Below, piece after piece: positions 48,224 to 58,261 of a stretch of 64,000 bases of DNA. Source of the DNA: Viridothelium virens (taxonomy: Eukaryota > Ascomycota > Dothideomycetes > Trypetheliales > Trypetheliaceae); NCBI GenBank assembly GCA_010094025.1, contig ML991774.1, forward strand, positions 188,821 to 252,820. The letters are read 5' to 3'. The stretch's first letter is position 1, and each line of letters opens with the position of its first letter. The notes beneath the pieces are model-generated. The model saw nothing but the letters and a program-made list of their open reading frames with translations, made no database searches and was not told where the DNA came from. Both the position numbers and the translations under genes were made by a program.

Positions 48224-50164
48224 GACTCATCCGTAATGATTACGACGCCGCTATGGGTACGGTCAACGAAAATGTTCTGAAAATATGAAGGTTGGAAGCA
48301 AGCAAGTGCCTATAAGCCACAGAGAACACCGCACCAGCAATGAAGAATTGAAGGGAAACAGCGAGGCAGCAGGATCGAAACTGCCATCTTGTAAGCTTGC
48401 TCGGTATCTAAAGCCGTTCTTTCCTGACATTATCTGAAAGCACACCAACAAGGGACTGAGTTTCTTAAGATAAGACTGCAAAGAACTTCGCAGACCAACT
48501 GTAGGGGATTTTCAGGGGAGAAAGTGAGGGAGAATATATGCAGTGTAAGACGTTGCTGCTACTACTGTCCGTCGCCTGGTCAAACACAGCAAACTCACGG
48601 TTGACGCGTACTCCTCGAATCTCTGGAAAAAATCTCAATATTACGTATGTCTTGCGCAGTTTATAGGTAATTGCAGCGTGCCCAAAGAGGGTTTCGTTAG
48701 ATTACCATCGAAGATACGCCCAGCCTTGGAGACTAGCGAAAGTACAGTCCTTTAGATCTCTGTGTATTCCGCAGTGCTTAACACTCCGGTCTAGGCTTCC
48801 CGCATGGTAGCGGAAGCGGGAATGAGAATGCAAGAAAACCAAGACGGTAAGGATGAGACTGTGTCCTTGTCAGTCGAGATGATGCTGATGTTGCATGTGA
48901 TGTGTGAGAAGGCAATCCTATTGTTAGCAAATCGGCAATGCTATCACGTGAATACGAGTGAGGTTCGTGAATTGGCCACGTGATATCCTCGCCTCCATAA
49001 CTTAATCTACAAGCTTTCACCACCCAATTTACAACATCAGATGCACACTAGAGTAAGCATTTGAGAGCGGTCTTTGACGTGACTGCGAATCCACCGGCGA
49101 CTGTTTTGTGGAGAAGTGAGCGGTTACATATTACCACCTCGGTAGCCGCACAACAAACTGTCAAAAAGAGACACGGTTGACGTCCTGAACTCTCGACCGC
49201 AATAGCAGCGCGTGCAGCGGTAGTGATTGACCGATGGACTTTAATGATTACTTTTCTAGACCGCCGTATGGCCTCGAATATCGACGTAAGGACTCTAGCC
49301 GTTATCTCTGGCTTTATCTCCTTGCATACCTTGAACTATGAGAAGTCCCTGGGAACATGGAAACTTCTGGAACGAAACCACAAGCTCAACGTCCACGGCC
49401 CTGGAAGGCAAAGATCTAGTTCGAGGCACCTCGTACTCTAGCGGTCAAATCTACAGCTTAACACCTAAGCTTTGTGCTTACCAACGGCACGCTTGCTCAC
49501 TCAGGAGGTGTGTGGGCTTACTGGGGACTCCCTAGGGCCAACTATGAGTTCAGTAGACAAATTCGTTATTGAGCTCGAAGGTTCGATTCTGCCAAGAGAA
49601 CAGTCCGCTGTAGATTAAATTGATACTCCTTGGATTATGTCCCAATAGCTGCGGCGTCGTGGAATGTGGGAAATTAAGGCTGATGAAATTTACAGAAGTC
49701 AAGACTTCGAGGAAGCGCTCTCTATTCTCGACACAAGGTTCACGTAGAGGTGCGCACGTATATGTGGAAATTTGAGCGGGCTTGGGGCTCACTTGGGTTG
49801 GCTTAGGCTGTAGGATTATGTTGCAAAAGCTTTAAATAGCTCACTCATCACTCAGTCCCGAGCTGAAGTTTGAAAGGTGGAAGTCGTTTGTCAGATGTGG
49901 GTGTTTCAGCTACTCCAGCAGAGCGCTGGGTTGAACCCTATCCTCTCTAGCTCTTAAGAGCCCTGATCTCAACCAACTCTTTCACAGGGAATCTTACTTT
50001 TCCCAAGTACAGAAAAAAAAAAATTGCAAAATTGCGGAGCTCAAGCTCAGACGCAAAGCGAAACACTAGACCCGTGGTATTATGATACACAGACACCAGC
50101 AAGAAACTCCGAGAACAAATCATGACAAGAAGCTCGTCCATCGCGTTGCGCTGAACCCTTCTAA
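48224..50164. other. Long intergenic stretch, no gene supported
   Basis: 1.9 kb with only 60-80-codon frames, several starting with GTG. The left end should hold the promoter of the 186-residue gene and the right end the 3' flank of the mucin-like gene (an A11 run lies near 50010). A tRNA B-box-like GGTTCGATTCT near 49579 lacks a matching A box and acceptor stem. Confidence 0.45.
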
Positions 50165-51370
50165 TTACATAAACAGCCTTCCGAAAAAGGAGCTTCCAGA
50201 CTTCGTCGATGACGGCTGCGGTACGACTGCGCTTGTGCTCGTGCTTGACAAGGAAGGAAAATTGAACGTCGACGGGCGCGCGAGATTGGTAGGGCGGAGA
50301 CCACCGGTGGGGATGCGCAGTCCACCCGTTGCAACAGCTAGGAGGGTCGAGTTTGAAGTCGTGGTCGAAGTCGTGCTTTGAACGGCTGCAACGGTGATGG
50401 TCGATACGGAGGTTGCGGTCACCGTCTGAGTGAGCGTGCTGAGAAGAGTTGTCGTGGAGGTGATCGTTGCTAGCGCTGGGCAAGTCGAGGTAAGAGTGAC
50501 CGTTGTTGCGGCAGAGCAGGTTGTCGTCGCGCCTATTCCCACCATGCTAATCATTGTGGAAAGGATTGACGCGGCAGGAAGCGTTGTTGTAGTTGCACTT
50601 GTTGATGTATTTGAAGTGAACGCAAGATTTGTAGAAGCTGCGGCAGCAGTGGCAGTGAGGCTTGTTGTTGACGTAGTAAGGGCAAGTGCACTACTAATAG
50701 ACGATGTCGTCGTAGAACTCGCCTGAGCTAGAGTGATTGTCGACGTACGCGTTATGCTACTGAGCAAGGTAGTGAGGAAAGTGGAGAAAGAGGTCGACCC
50801 TGCCGACGATGTAATCGCTGTTGAAGTTGGAAGAACACTAGTGACGGTAACAGTGGTAGTCGAAGGAAATGCCATTATAGTAGAGTTTCTGTTTGCTGTG
50901 AGGGTCACAGTCTTTGTGACTGTGCCGGTCGACGTTGATGTCGTGTTTGCGTTCACCCGGATTGTGGAAGTTGTGGGAAGAACGATTGTGGTTGTCACGG
51001 TGGTGTTAACAGCCAATAAAGTTGTCGAGGTTGACGTCGTATTGATAGCCAATAATGTTGTCGAGGTCGAGGTAGTATTAACAGCCAACAGCGCTGTTGA
51101 GGTCGAAGTAGTATTGACAGCCAATAGCGCTGTCGAGGTCGACGTTGCATTAGTGGTAGAGGTGGTGTTTGTAACCGTCGTAGAGGTTGACGTTATGTTC
51201 GTGATTGACGTAGTGCTTGCAGCCGCCAGGGCAGAAGAGATAGCCGTACTATTGCTACTTGAGATGCTACTACTGTTATTGACAGACGACAGCGCAGCAT
51301 CTCGTGCCATTCCATTGGCGACAGTAGTATAAAGGCAAAGCAAAGTCGAAAGAACATGTACACAATACAT
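50165..51370 (-). CDS. Mucin-like, Ser/Thr-rich secreted or wall protein
   Basis: Single exon, 401 residues. MYCVHVLSTLLCLYTTVANG is a signal peptide. The rest is almost entirely Ser, Thr, Ala, Val and Asn, with many NTT/NST N-glycosylation sequons and dense O-mannosylation potential. Residues 81-124 contain about 3.6 copies of a 12-residue unit (ALLAVNTTSTST). No catalytic domain or cysteine pattern is visible, and the C-terminus (GSSFFGRLFM) is not a typical GPI signal. Such proteins coat hyphae or spores or act as adhesin stalks; the exact role is unknown. It is the second gene of the sparse region. Confidence 0.75.
   Translation of the reverse strand: MYCVHVLSTLLCLYTTVANGMARDAALSSVNNSSSISSSNSTAISSALAAASTTSITNITSTSTTVTNTTSTTNATSTSTALLAVNTTSTSTALLAVNTTSTSTTLLAINTTSTSTTLLAVNTTVTTTIVLPTTSTIRVNANTTSTSTGTVTKTVTLTANRNSTIMAFPSTTTVTVTSVLPTSTAITSSAGSTSFSTFLTTLLSSITRTSTITLAQASSTTTSSISSALALTTSTTSLTATAAAASTNLAFTSNTSTSATTTTLPAASILSTMISMVGIGATTTCSAATTVTLTSTCPALATITSTTTLLSTLTQTVTATSVSTITVAAVQSTTSTTTSNSTLLAVATGGLRIPTGGLRPTNLARPSTFNFPSLSSTSTSAVVPQPSSTKSGSSFFGRLFM
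50999..51130 (-). repeat. 36-bp in-frame tandem repeat in the mucin-like gene
   Basis: About 3.6 units of 36 bp encode the 12-residue repeat ALLAVNTTSTST with small variations (Val/Ile, Ala/Thr). Unit length is a multiple of three, so copy-number changes alter the protein length without breaking the frame. Confidence 0.8.
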
Positions 51371-52737
51371 CTTGTCAAAGGCGCTGCGTCACGATGCTGA
51401 GTGAAAATGAAAGATTTTAGTCAGGTTCTTGGGCTCTTCTAAATAGTAAGAAATACTGTTAAGACAGTCTATCCAAAATGAGTGAAATTAGTATAGAAAA
51501 AAGAAAGACCAGCTTGCGAAAGGAAGGGCTGTTGCAAAACGAAAGGCAAACTGTGGAGAAGATAGGAAAAATCGGGATATACTTCATATATACATGGCGA
51601 TTACAGGTCTGGATCGATCACTTTGATCGAGGGTCAGAATGTACGAGGATGGTTATTTGGCAGCTCTAAACGTATGTTGTCTGGAGAGTTGCAGGGTTCT
51701 CGCCGGAGATCTGCCAACCCGTGGCGAAGGAACGTGTGGAGAAAGCTTGGTCGATCTCCTTTTATCTCGCCCGTTCACTAGCTTTCGTCGGATCGTCTCA
51801 GAACAAGCATTCGCTGATCCTACACAGCCACACTGTGAATCACGAGCCGCCATTTCTTTGGAATTTATCCTGGGTAAAGCCAGGGTGCATGAACACCATA
51901 CACGTCTCAGGTCCAAGGTACAGTTTGGAATCCAGGAAGCACAGGTACCTTATCGTACGTACTACCTGAGGACAAGCTTCGTTCCCGCCGCACGTGCCGC
52001 AAGCAAGCCCAAATTAGAGTGCGATAAGGTTCCTTCCAGGCACACGGGTGTCAGAAAAACTCGTACCTCTAAACGTAACGTAGACCCGTCTCATGTCACA
52101 CATACCGGTGCTACCGCTCTTTACACTTCGAAATGCTAGAACAAAAGTTCCATTGTCAAGTGGAAGCCTCAAGACTTCAGGCAAGCGTACGCTAAGTTGC
52201 AAAACAGTTCGGCATAGTGAGCTCTGCTCAAAGACAGACTGCGGAGAACTGTGTACTGGCTAAGGGTTTGAATGACGCTGCTCAGCAGGCCTACCAGGAG
52301 TGTTGAGCTCTTCGCCGAGGTTGAAGCATATGATACTCGCGAAGAGGAATGAGCCTTGTATGAGCACTTGGAAAGTCTTGTCAAAGACTTCGTGAAGAAG
52401 CAGGATGAACATAAACTGTTTGTTCTAGACTTCCTTGAAACGTGTCGGAGACAAAACAAGCTAAGAGTAAACCAAATTGAATCGCAGATAGAAGAAGCTA
52501 ACTATTTAGGTAATAATAACATCATAATCTCTAGAATCAGGGAGATAAAAGCATTAGTACCATCACCATCCCTTACTTGGGATCAACCCGAGCCGCCAAA
52601 GCCAAGTCAATGATTAAGAAACCGCCAAATTCGGAACCAAGAGAGCCAAAGATTATGTCGATAAAGAATGACGAACGTTTCCTGCTAATTTCTTCTCTCT
52701 AGTTGCAAATGACAAGGCAAACTTAGGGACGCCCTGA
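51371..52737. other. Intergenic stretch with a possible decayed coding region
   Basis: It contains the promoter of the mucin-like gene (left) and the 3' flank of the SMP-30-like gene (right). A 166-codon ATG frame (51639-52139) shows no family features. The segment 52132-52613 looks like degraded coding sequence and is listed separately. Confidence 0.4.
52132..52613 (+). pseudogene. Possible decayed coding region, unknown family
   Basis: The last 85 codons (to 52613) translate into a convincing helical protein segment (HLESLVKDFVKKQDEHKLFV, then ETCRRQNKLRVNQIESQIEE). No start codon precedes it in frame. Shorter protein-like stretches upstream (from an ATG at 52132) lie in different frames. 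This suggests a broken or unspliced gene, but an unseen intron arrangement is also possible. I recognise no family, and chance cannot be excluded. Confidence 0.25.
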
Positions 52738-53813
52738 TTAATCTTCACACAGATGCTTCGTATCAATTGCAGCGATCTTGCCGTTACTGGTGAGGATTTT
52801 CCCTGATGCAGAGAAAGTAAGGCCATCTGTGGAGATGTAGAGAGTGTCACGATCGTCATAACCACGACCAAATGCGGCGGATACAGGGCCGATCAGGTCG
52901 GTGGAGTTGGGCCCCCCAGCAATGGTCTGAACTTGCCCATTGGGAGAGACACGGACGAGAGTATTTTGCACATTCTCCGTGAGCCAAATGTTGCCATGAC
53001 CATCGACTGCAAAATCGTCAGCAGTAGGGACGTCCGAAGATATGACGGTGGCAGGCCCAGTTGGACGGCCTTCGTGGGAGATCGGCAGACTAGCGATGAG
53101 AGCTTGGTTATAGCTGGTAAAGTACAGCAGAGAGTCAACAATACGAACGCCGTTCACGCCAAATGACGGTTCGGCACCTGATATGGGTTTTAATAGAGGG
53201 TCGTCAAATACAACTTCCGAAGTGCCAGTGTGTACGTTGACTCGCCAAATCAGACCGCGAGTGGAATCGGCGATGAGAACCGTGCCTTCATCCTTCGACA
53301 GCAAGGTCATGCCGTTTGGAAGCCCGACTGCTGGTAAGTCAGTTATCTTGCGCACCGTTGCTAGGCTCTTCTCTGAGTACTTTCGCATGTCTACTTCCCA
53401 AAATGCCGACGTGTTAGGCTGGAAATTAAAGGTATATCCATCTCCAAAGATAGTTTGAGTATAGAAGACGTCTTCTTGTACTTCAGCTATGCCAAGGACA
53501 CAACTACCATCGGGAAATTGAGCCAGGACGGGAGGCTCGAGATTTGGGTTTTGTGGATCGACAAGGTAAAATTTTCCGGCACTAAGGTCAGTTCCCAGTA
53601 TCTGTCCATTCTTGCGAACTGCCTGTACCCTGTTAGATATGGGATAGTCGATGGAAGTCGCAATCAAATGCTTACCATGTTTTCCATCCAGGTGAAGTCA
53701 GGAAATTGGTGAACAGTCTGCAGGTTCGTGTTGAGTGGCCCAGGTACAAGGCTGGACGATGTTCGAGTGGGAGACAAAACAGTCATGGCGAAGACTACAG
53801 AGAAGAGGGCCAT
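52738..53813 (-). CDS. Secreted SMP-30/gluconolactonase-like six-bladed beta-propeller
   Basis: Exons 53813-53676 and 53622-52738 encode 340 residues; the intron is 53 nt. The first exon gives a signal peptide (MALFSVVFAMTVLSP) and the family opening QFPDFTWMENM, which joins AVRKNGQILGTDLSAGKFYL across the splice. Later landmarks are LGIAEVQEDVFY, GLPNGMTLL, DDFAVDGHGNIWLTENVQNT and FGRGYDDRDTLYISTDG. Fungal members are extracellular propellers near secondary-metabolism or wall genes; their activity (lactonase or binding) is mostly untested. It is divergent from the transcription-factor-like gene and has a TATA box 141 bp upstream of its ATG. Confidence 0.85.
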
Positions 53814-53953
53814 TGTGGTCGTTTGTTAAACGATGTGGAGAGATCTGAAGAAAAAGGACTGTACAGATCTCAAATGAGGCTCGTTTATGGTATGTTTTGA
53901 GTTTGAAGTCAACTCTCTGCACAAGCTTATCACGACCATAGTAACGGGACTGT

Positions 53954-53961
53954 CTTATATA
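53954..53961 (-). promoter_or_regulatory. TATA box of the SMP-30-like gene
   Basis: TATATAAG on the minus strand, 141 bp upstream of the ATG at 53813 and correctly oriented. It matches the TATA element of the GH76 gene, the other secreted-enzyme gene here. Confidence 0.55.
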
Positions 53962-54079
53962 CCCTTTCCAATCGCATGGTGCAGCGCGCCATAGCGAAAA
54001 TAAGAGTTTCTTAGGTGTCGTGCATGTACTACTTTCCACATGTAGACACTAACATTCAACTTCGCCCTTCGCCCGAAGT

Positions 54080-54285
54080 AGTAGTGTAAGATTCGATGAG
54101 GTTAGAGAAGGGAGCCTCATGTCCACACATAGGCAGATGCGGCGCATTTGCTGAATCATGTCTGGCTTCGCATTCCGACTGATTCACGCAAACAACGTTC
54201 AAGCTCGTTCTGTCATCGTGTTCAAGATGAGAGTAGTTCCCTTACCTAACCAGAAACAGTAGTGTAAGACTCGAAAAGGGTTAGA
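54080..54285. repeat. Imperfect direct repeat pair in the divergent promoter
   Basis: Copy A is 54080-54106 and copy B 54258-54285, 178 bp apart and in the same orientation. Both begin AGTAGTGTAAGA, continue with TCGA and end in GGTTAGA or GGGTTAGA; a few central bases differ and one base is inserted in B. This fits a duplicated binding site or the footprint of a local duplication. Confidence 0.65.
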
Positions 54286-54561
54286 CAGAGAACGAAGTTT
54301 AAGTTGGGTGCGACTGCTGGCCGTTGCTTCGGCCCGCACAGCCCCTTTCCGATCAGTTTCCACCTCACCGTTGAAATCCTCTGGACCTTTAGCTGAGATG
54401 TTGTCATAGGTAAGCAGCAGACGCAAACAAGCTCTAGATGATTCCTATTGTAAAGGGTCCAAAGTCAGCTCCCTGGTCAGGCTTAGACCCGCATGAAATG
54501 ATTACAGAAGGGGTGTGCGATACTGGGGGTTTCCTCGAATACCCCCGCCAGCTACGATCTG

Positions 54562-56094
54562 ATGGACTTCCATCCCACGACATCAACCTTCCTGTTCGTC
54601 AATAAGAACGCCTCATCTCATATCCTGACACAAAGTGAAAGCGGCGAAAAGCACCACATTCTTAGTCATGTGCAAGGACGACGGCGACAGAGGGCGGGAA
54701 GAAAATTAGAACCAGAGCCATGGAGGAGATACACCTCGTCTATTGCTGCTATCCACAAGGACGACCTAAACTCAGAAGGGAAGATCGCCACGAAATCTTC
54801 AGTCAAAAGGCCAGCCACATGCCTTCCCCAAGTCTATCCAGAGCATAACGAATCAGACCCTTTTCATTGCACCGCCATAGGTGCTGATGCGCATAAGCAG
54901 CCTATGCTATTCCATGCATTTTTCCACTTCTCAAAGCCGGCTTTCCTAGCGGAAGCTTTCGCCTCTTCTTCCGTGCCGTGGCGAAGAGCTCAAATGAGGC
55001 ATGATGGAATCATAGTGGAAAGAATGAGATGCTGCGTTCATGATGAAATGCTCATGTACGCGACACTTGCGTACAGCTCTAGCTGCATCCAATGGACCCG
55101 AGGAATAATAACAGAAGACGGCCGGCCACCTGAGTACTTCATCGACAAAGCGCTGCAAGCTGTGCGAGCTCGTCTCTCAAATCCTAACCGAGCTGTAGAC
55201 ACTTGGCTCTTGATATCAATCTATGCCCTGGCCGTCACGGGAATGTGGCATGGTATTCCCCAGCTATGGGGGAAGGCCCCATCAAAGTATCGTACCGTTC
55301 TCAAGACAGCTGAAAATTATAGAGAAGCATCTCGGATCCACTTACGGGCTTTGGCCGTCCTTGTCACAGAGATTGGTGGGTGGAAATGCGTCCACCCTTA
55401 TGTTCTAAAAAGCATGATCCTTGCCGATAAATTTCTAGCTATTGCCGATGCGATAAAACCAACTCTGCCTTTGGCGTGGGACCCGGGGCCTCTCGTTCTA
55501 AGTAAACAAAGTTCCTTTCAGGTCCCAACTGGTTGCCTTCTCCGGCTGGGTGAGGGTTTCACTCGAATGGAACTGCGCCATGATCTTGCCGATGTCCTTC
55601 TACACATCGTAGAATATTGTCGAGCAGCACATGGGATTTGGGGCCATTGTGCTGTAACATCAGACGATGAGAGGTGGCTATATTTACGTCTGCAAGCGCT
55701 GATCTATCAACTGCTTTTGTTGCATCAGCTCCCAAAAATTGAGAATTGCATTCGTCTCGCTACACTCCTTTTCTTGCAGAATGTCACACAATACCAGGGA
55801 TTTCAGATCTTGGCTACAATAATTCTTCGGCAGTTCGATGCCACAGTTCTTGCTACAAATGTTTCGGAGGTACCAGAAGATAGTGAAGTCTTGCTCTGGT
55901 GTTCTTGCATGGGTGGTATGGCCACGGAAAAAAGCGATGAGAAGCAACGGTGCTTCGAGAGAATCGCAAGTCTCACCAGTTCTTTGTCCTTACAAGTAAG
56001 GGAAAGTCATATTCAGGAACTGCTTGAGAAATATTTTTTCATTGCAGAGAGGCAGAAGGACCAATTGTTAGATTTAGTTCGTGGCTTTACGTGA
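54562..56094 (+). CDS. Fungal transcription-factor-like domain protein without a zinc cluster
   Basis: Single exon, 510 residues. The N-terminus reads FLFVNKNASSHILTQSES, then SHVQGRRRQRAGRK. This is the opening typical of a large Pezizomycotina family whose C-terminal part resembles the fungal-specific transcription-factor (DUF3468-like) helical domain. Helical segments such as LLISIYALAVTGMWHGIPQL and LYLRLQALIYQLLLLHQLPK fit that fold. There is no Zn2Cys6 cluster, so direct DNA binding is unproven; the basic RGRRRQRAGRK-like patch might contribute. It is divergent from the SMP-30-like gene and might regulate it, which is an inference from position only. Confidence 0.72.
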   Translation: MDFHPTTSTFLFVNKNASSHILTQSESGEKHHILSHVQGRRRQRAGRKLEPEPWRRYTSSIAAIHKDDLNSEGKIATKSSVKRPATCLPQVYPEHNESDPFHCTAIGADAHKQPMLFHAFFHFSKPAFLAEAFASSSVPWRRAQMRHDGIIVERMRCCVHDEMLMYATLAYSSSCIQWTRGIITEDGRPPEYFIDKALQAVRARLSNPNRAVDTWLLISIYALAVTGMWHGIPQLWGKAPSKYRTVLKTAENYREASRIHLRALAVLVTEIGGWKCVHPYVLKSMILADKFLAIADAIKPTLPLAWDPGPLVLSKQSSFQVPTGCLLRLGEGFTRMELRHDLADVLLHIVEYCRAAHGIWGHCAVTSDDERWLYLRLQALIYQLLLLHQLPKIENCIRLATLLFLQNVTQYQGFQILATIILRQFDATVLATNVSEVPEDSEVLLWCSCMGGMATEKSDEKQRCFERIASLTSSLSLQVRESHIQELLEKYFFIAERQKDQLLDLVRGFT

Positions 56095-56582
56095 TTGACA
56101 TCATTTAGTGTACCAGAATGGTACGGAGTTCGGCAGCAGTCATGACGCCCATGCACTAAAGTAGCTATACACCAGGGAGTTATGCATCAGTCAGCAGAAG
56201 AAGACAAGAATAAGAGCAAGGACATGACCCTTAGACAGCCATCTGTGTTTTGCACATCAGATTCCTTTCCAACCTATCGAAAACCCGTGTTGAAAATATT
56301 GCCGTCTCTTGTACAGATATATAGCGATTCTAGGTACAATTAAGCAATACTACCAGAAGCTCTCGTTGTCGACGAATCCTAAGCTTTAGAGGAAATAGTC
56401 AGGGAATCCCCAACGAGCCCTGGATTGCTGACGAAAAACTAAGAACAGCCCTTTTCTAAGGTTCCGAATTCTAGAGCAGTAGGAATAATAAGCCTTACTT
56501 CTGTCTGTCCTTCTGTTGATAGCTATAGAAGTTATGCTTCATGCGTAGACCTCACGCGCTACCCCTATATATGGACTGAAGA

Positions 56583-57003
56583 CCTCTTTCAAAATATAAG
56601 ATGTCAGCCCCTATCCAAAGGACCCAGACGTCATGGTGAGGGCTTCGCCACAGGAGAGCCTTCCGAGACAACTATCATTTCATGCTTAGATGGTCGCCAG
56701 GGACTCATTCGGTATTTGATCGACTTCGTTATAATCGATAATAAGACGATCTCCATACTAATTACTTTCGCGTGCATCCTTTTCGATCGCCTCGTGGATC
56801 TTGATAGCGCGTGCTTGGATGCCATTTCGATCATTGAATTTTTTCAAATTGGGAGGGAAGGCTGATTTTGCTGATCTCGGTGTTATTGCTGCTTATGATT
56901 TGTTAAGCGCGAGTAAGTCGTGCTCCAGAGACATCAAAAAGCTGCTCATTGTATTTGGCAAGTCGCCTAAGGACTATTTCTACAAGGAATTGAGTTATTG
57001 CCC
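56583..57003 (+). pseudogene. Possible decayed coding region, unknown
   Basis: Two overlapping protein-like frames meet here. One (ending near 56863) reads GLIRYLIDFVIIDNKTISIL and is hydrophobic; the other (ending at 57003) reads KADFADLGVIAAYDLLSASK. Neither has a good start, and the local DNA is AT-rich. They may be remains of one gene, or chance. I recognise no family. Confidence 0.2.
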
Positions 57004-57994
57004 GTAAACGCCTTTATGCGTGTGCCATGGAGCTGAGAGGCCTGTAGCGCATTAAGTTTGCCGTGGAGAAAAAAAGCCTCCAAACTTGTAGCAGGACAGC
57101 GCATTCGTCATTCAAAGTACATAGCGCTGGATTCTACTTTCTCTCTCTCCTTGAGAATCCCATGATCCTCTCACCGAGTATTTTCTCTTGCATTTGACCA
57201 AATGTCTTCGGACTCCCTAGTCTAACGCAGGCTTGGACATACCGATCTTTCTGGCTTACTCCTCTCTCTTCGTTTTAAATGTGATTCTCGCCATCCTGCA
57301 CAGATAGATATCCCGTAGCGTGCCAAGGACCGAGGACGCCCTTGGCAAGAACACGATTAACCGAGGGAGTTTTCATGAAGAAGATGAGAGTAACGGCAGT
57401 CCACTGTGCTGACCCAATGCGGTGTCACCCCACTTCCGTGTAGACGATAAAGATGGCACGGACGCACCGATTGGCCTAAAATACCTCCTCTCGGTGACGT
57501 GCCAAGCTGCGGGCTTCCATGGTCCACTTCGCCGGACGTACTACCCCAAGATCGAGATAATGCCACAAGTCAAAGGGAAGGAAAGGTGATTGGTTTGGGC
57601 ATGGTAGACTTTCTTGGCGGTGGGGAAGATTAGATTTCTACCGGGCCGGGGTCAGGTCAGTGGCCGGTATGTTTTGGCCTGGCATATTCGGTCATGCCGA
57701 CTTCCCCCCGATTTATTTACATTGTCGTCAGCCCCAATTTTCGCCTCTCACCTTCTTCTGCGCCTAGCCAGACTTCGACATACCGCTATCAAGAATCGCA
57801 TTCGTCAGCGCGTACTTCTTTCGGCCTTGAAAAAAGACAATTGCTTGTCTGCAGTATCCTCGTTTGATTGCTTTGGCTGTTACTCCGGTCTTCGGAATTT
57901 TCGCCCGGACTCGAGGGGTCTTCTCCAGCTGAACCATCCTTCCACTATTTTGCCCCCCTCTGAATCTAGCCCTCAGCGGCATTTGGGAGCGGCG

Positions 57995-58049
57995 GTAAGT
58001 TCACTGGCTCCGCCTAACCTACTTCCATATCTGACTGGCTTCCTTACAG
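57995..58049 (+). other. Predicted 55-nt intron in the nha1 5' UTR
   Basis: GTAAGT donor, an internal CCTAAC branch-like site and TTACAG acceptor span 55 nt, the modal intron size in this window. It lies about 210 bp upstream of the nha1 ATG, so it would be a leader intron. Confidence 0.45.
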
Positions 58050-58261
58050 ACTGGGCGCATCCGAATCGTGTATGCATCCGAATCGCAGACCTGAAAACTT
58101 GGTGCAGGAGCGTAAAGCCGGGCCGTCCGATCAACGGCTACGGGCATTCGAAAACTTGACGATTTTACTACCTAGATGAAACAGTTGCGATTAAAATTCT
58201 GTTTCCTCTTCTGAACATTTACCAAAGAAAAGGCCCATCGGACGGGGCTACCTAGAATAAT

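Larger units (their letters stand above)
53814..54561. promoter_or_regulatory. Divergent promoter between the SMP-30-like and transcription-factor-like genes
   Basis: 748 bp with a TATA box for the left gene (53954-53961) and a duplicated 27/28-bp element (54080-54106 and 54258-54285). No gene inside. The repeats make this the best candidate for a specific regulatory region in the window. Confidence 0.6.
56095..58261. other. AT-richer intergenic stretch and nha1 leader
   Basis: From 56095 to about 57100 the DNA is AT-rich and includes a possible decayed coding region (56583-57003). From 57340 to 58261 it is the likely nha1 promoter and 5' UTR. An open frame there has no ATG, and a canonical intron is predicted at 57995-58049. 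Confidence 0.45.

Noticed and set aside
49560-49610. tRNA B-box-like GGTTCGATTCT
   Set aside because: No suitable A box 40-60 bases upstream and no acceptor-stem complement.
50733-51332. 199-codon plus-strand Val-rich frame opposite the mucin-like gene
   Set aside because: It is the antisense of Thr/Asn codon repeats and has no independent support.
51639-52139. 166-codon ATG frame
   Set aside because: No recognisable domain, composition or conserved look; left uncalled, though a transcript would change this.
57614-58159. Open frame of about 180 codons before nha1
   Set aside because: It has no ATG near its start, contains a canonical leader intron and matches nothing; it is probably 5' UTR.
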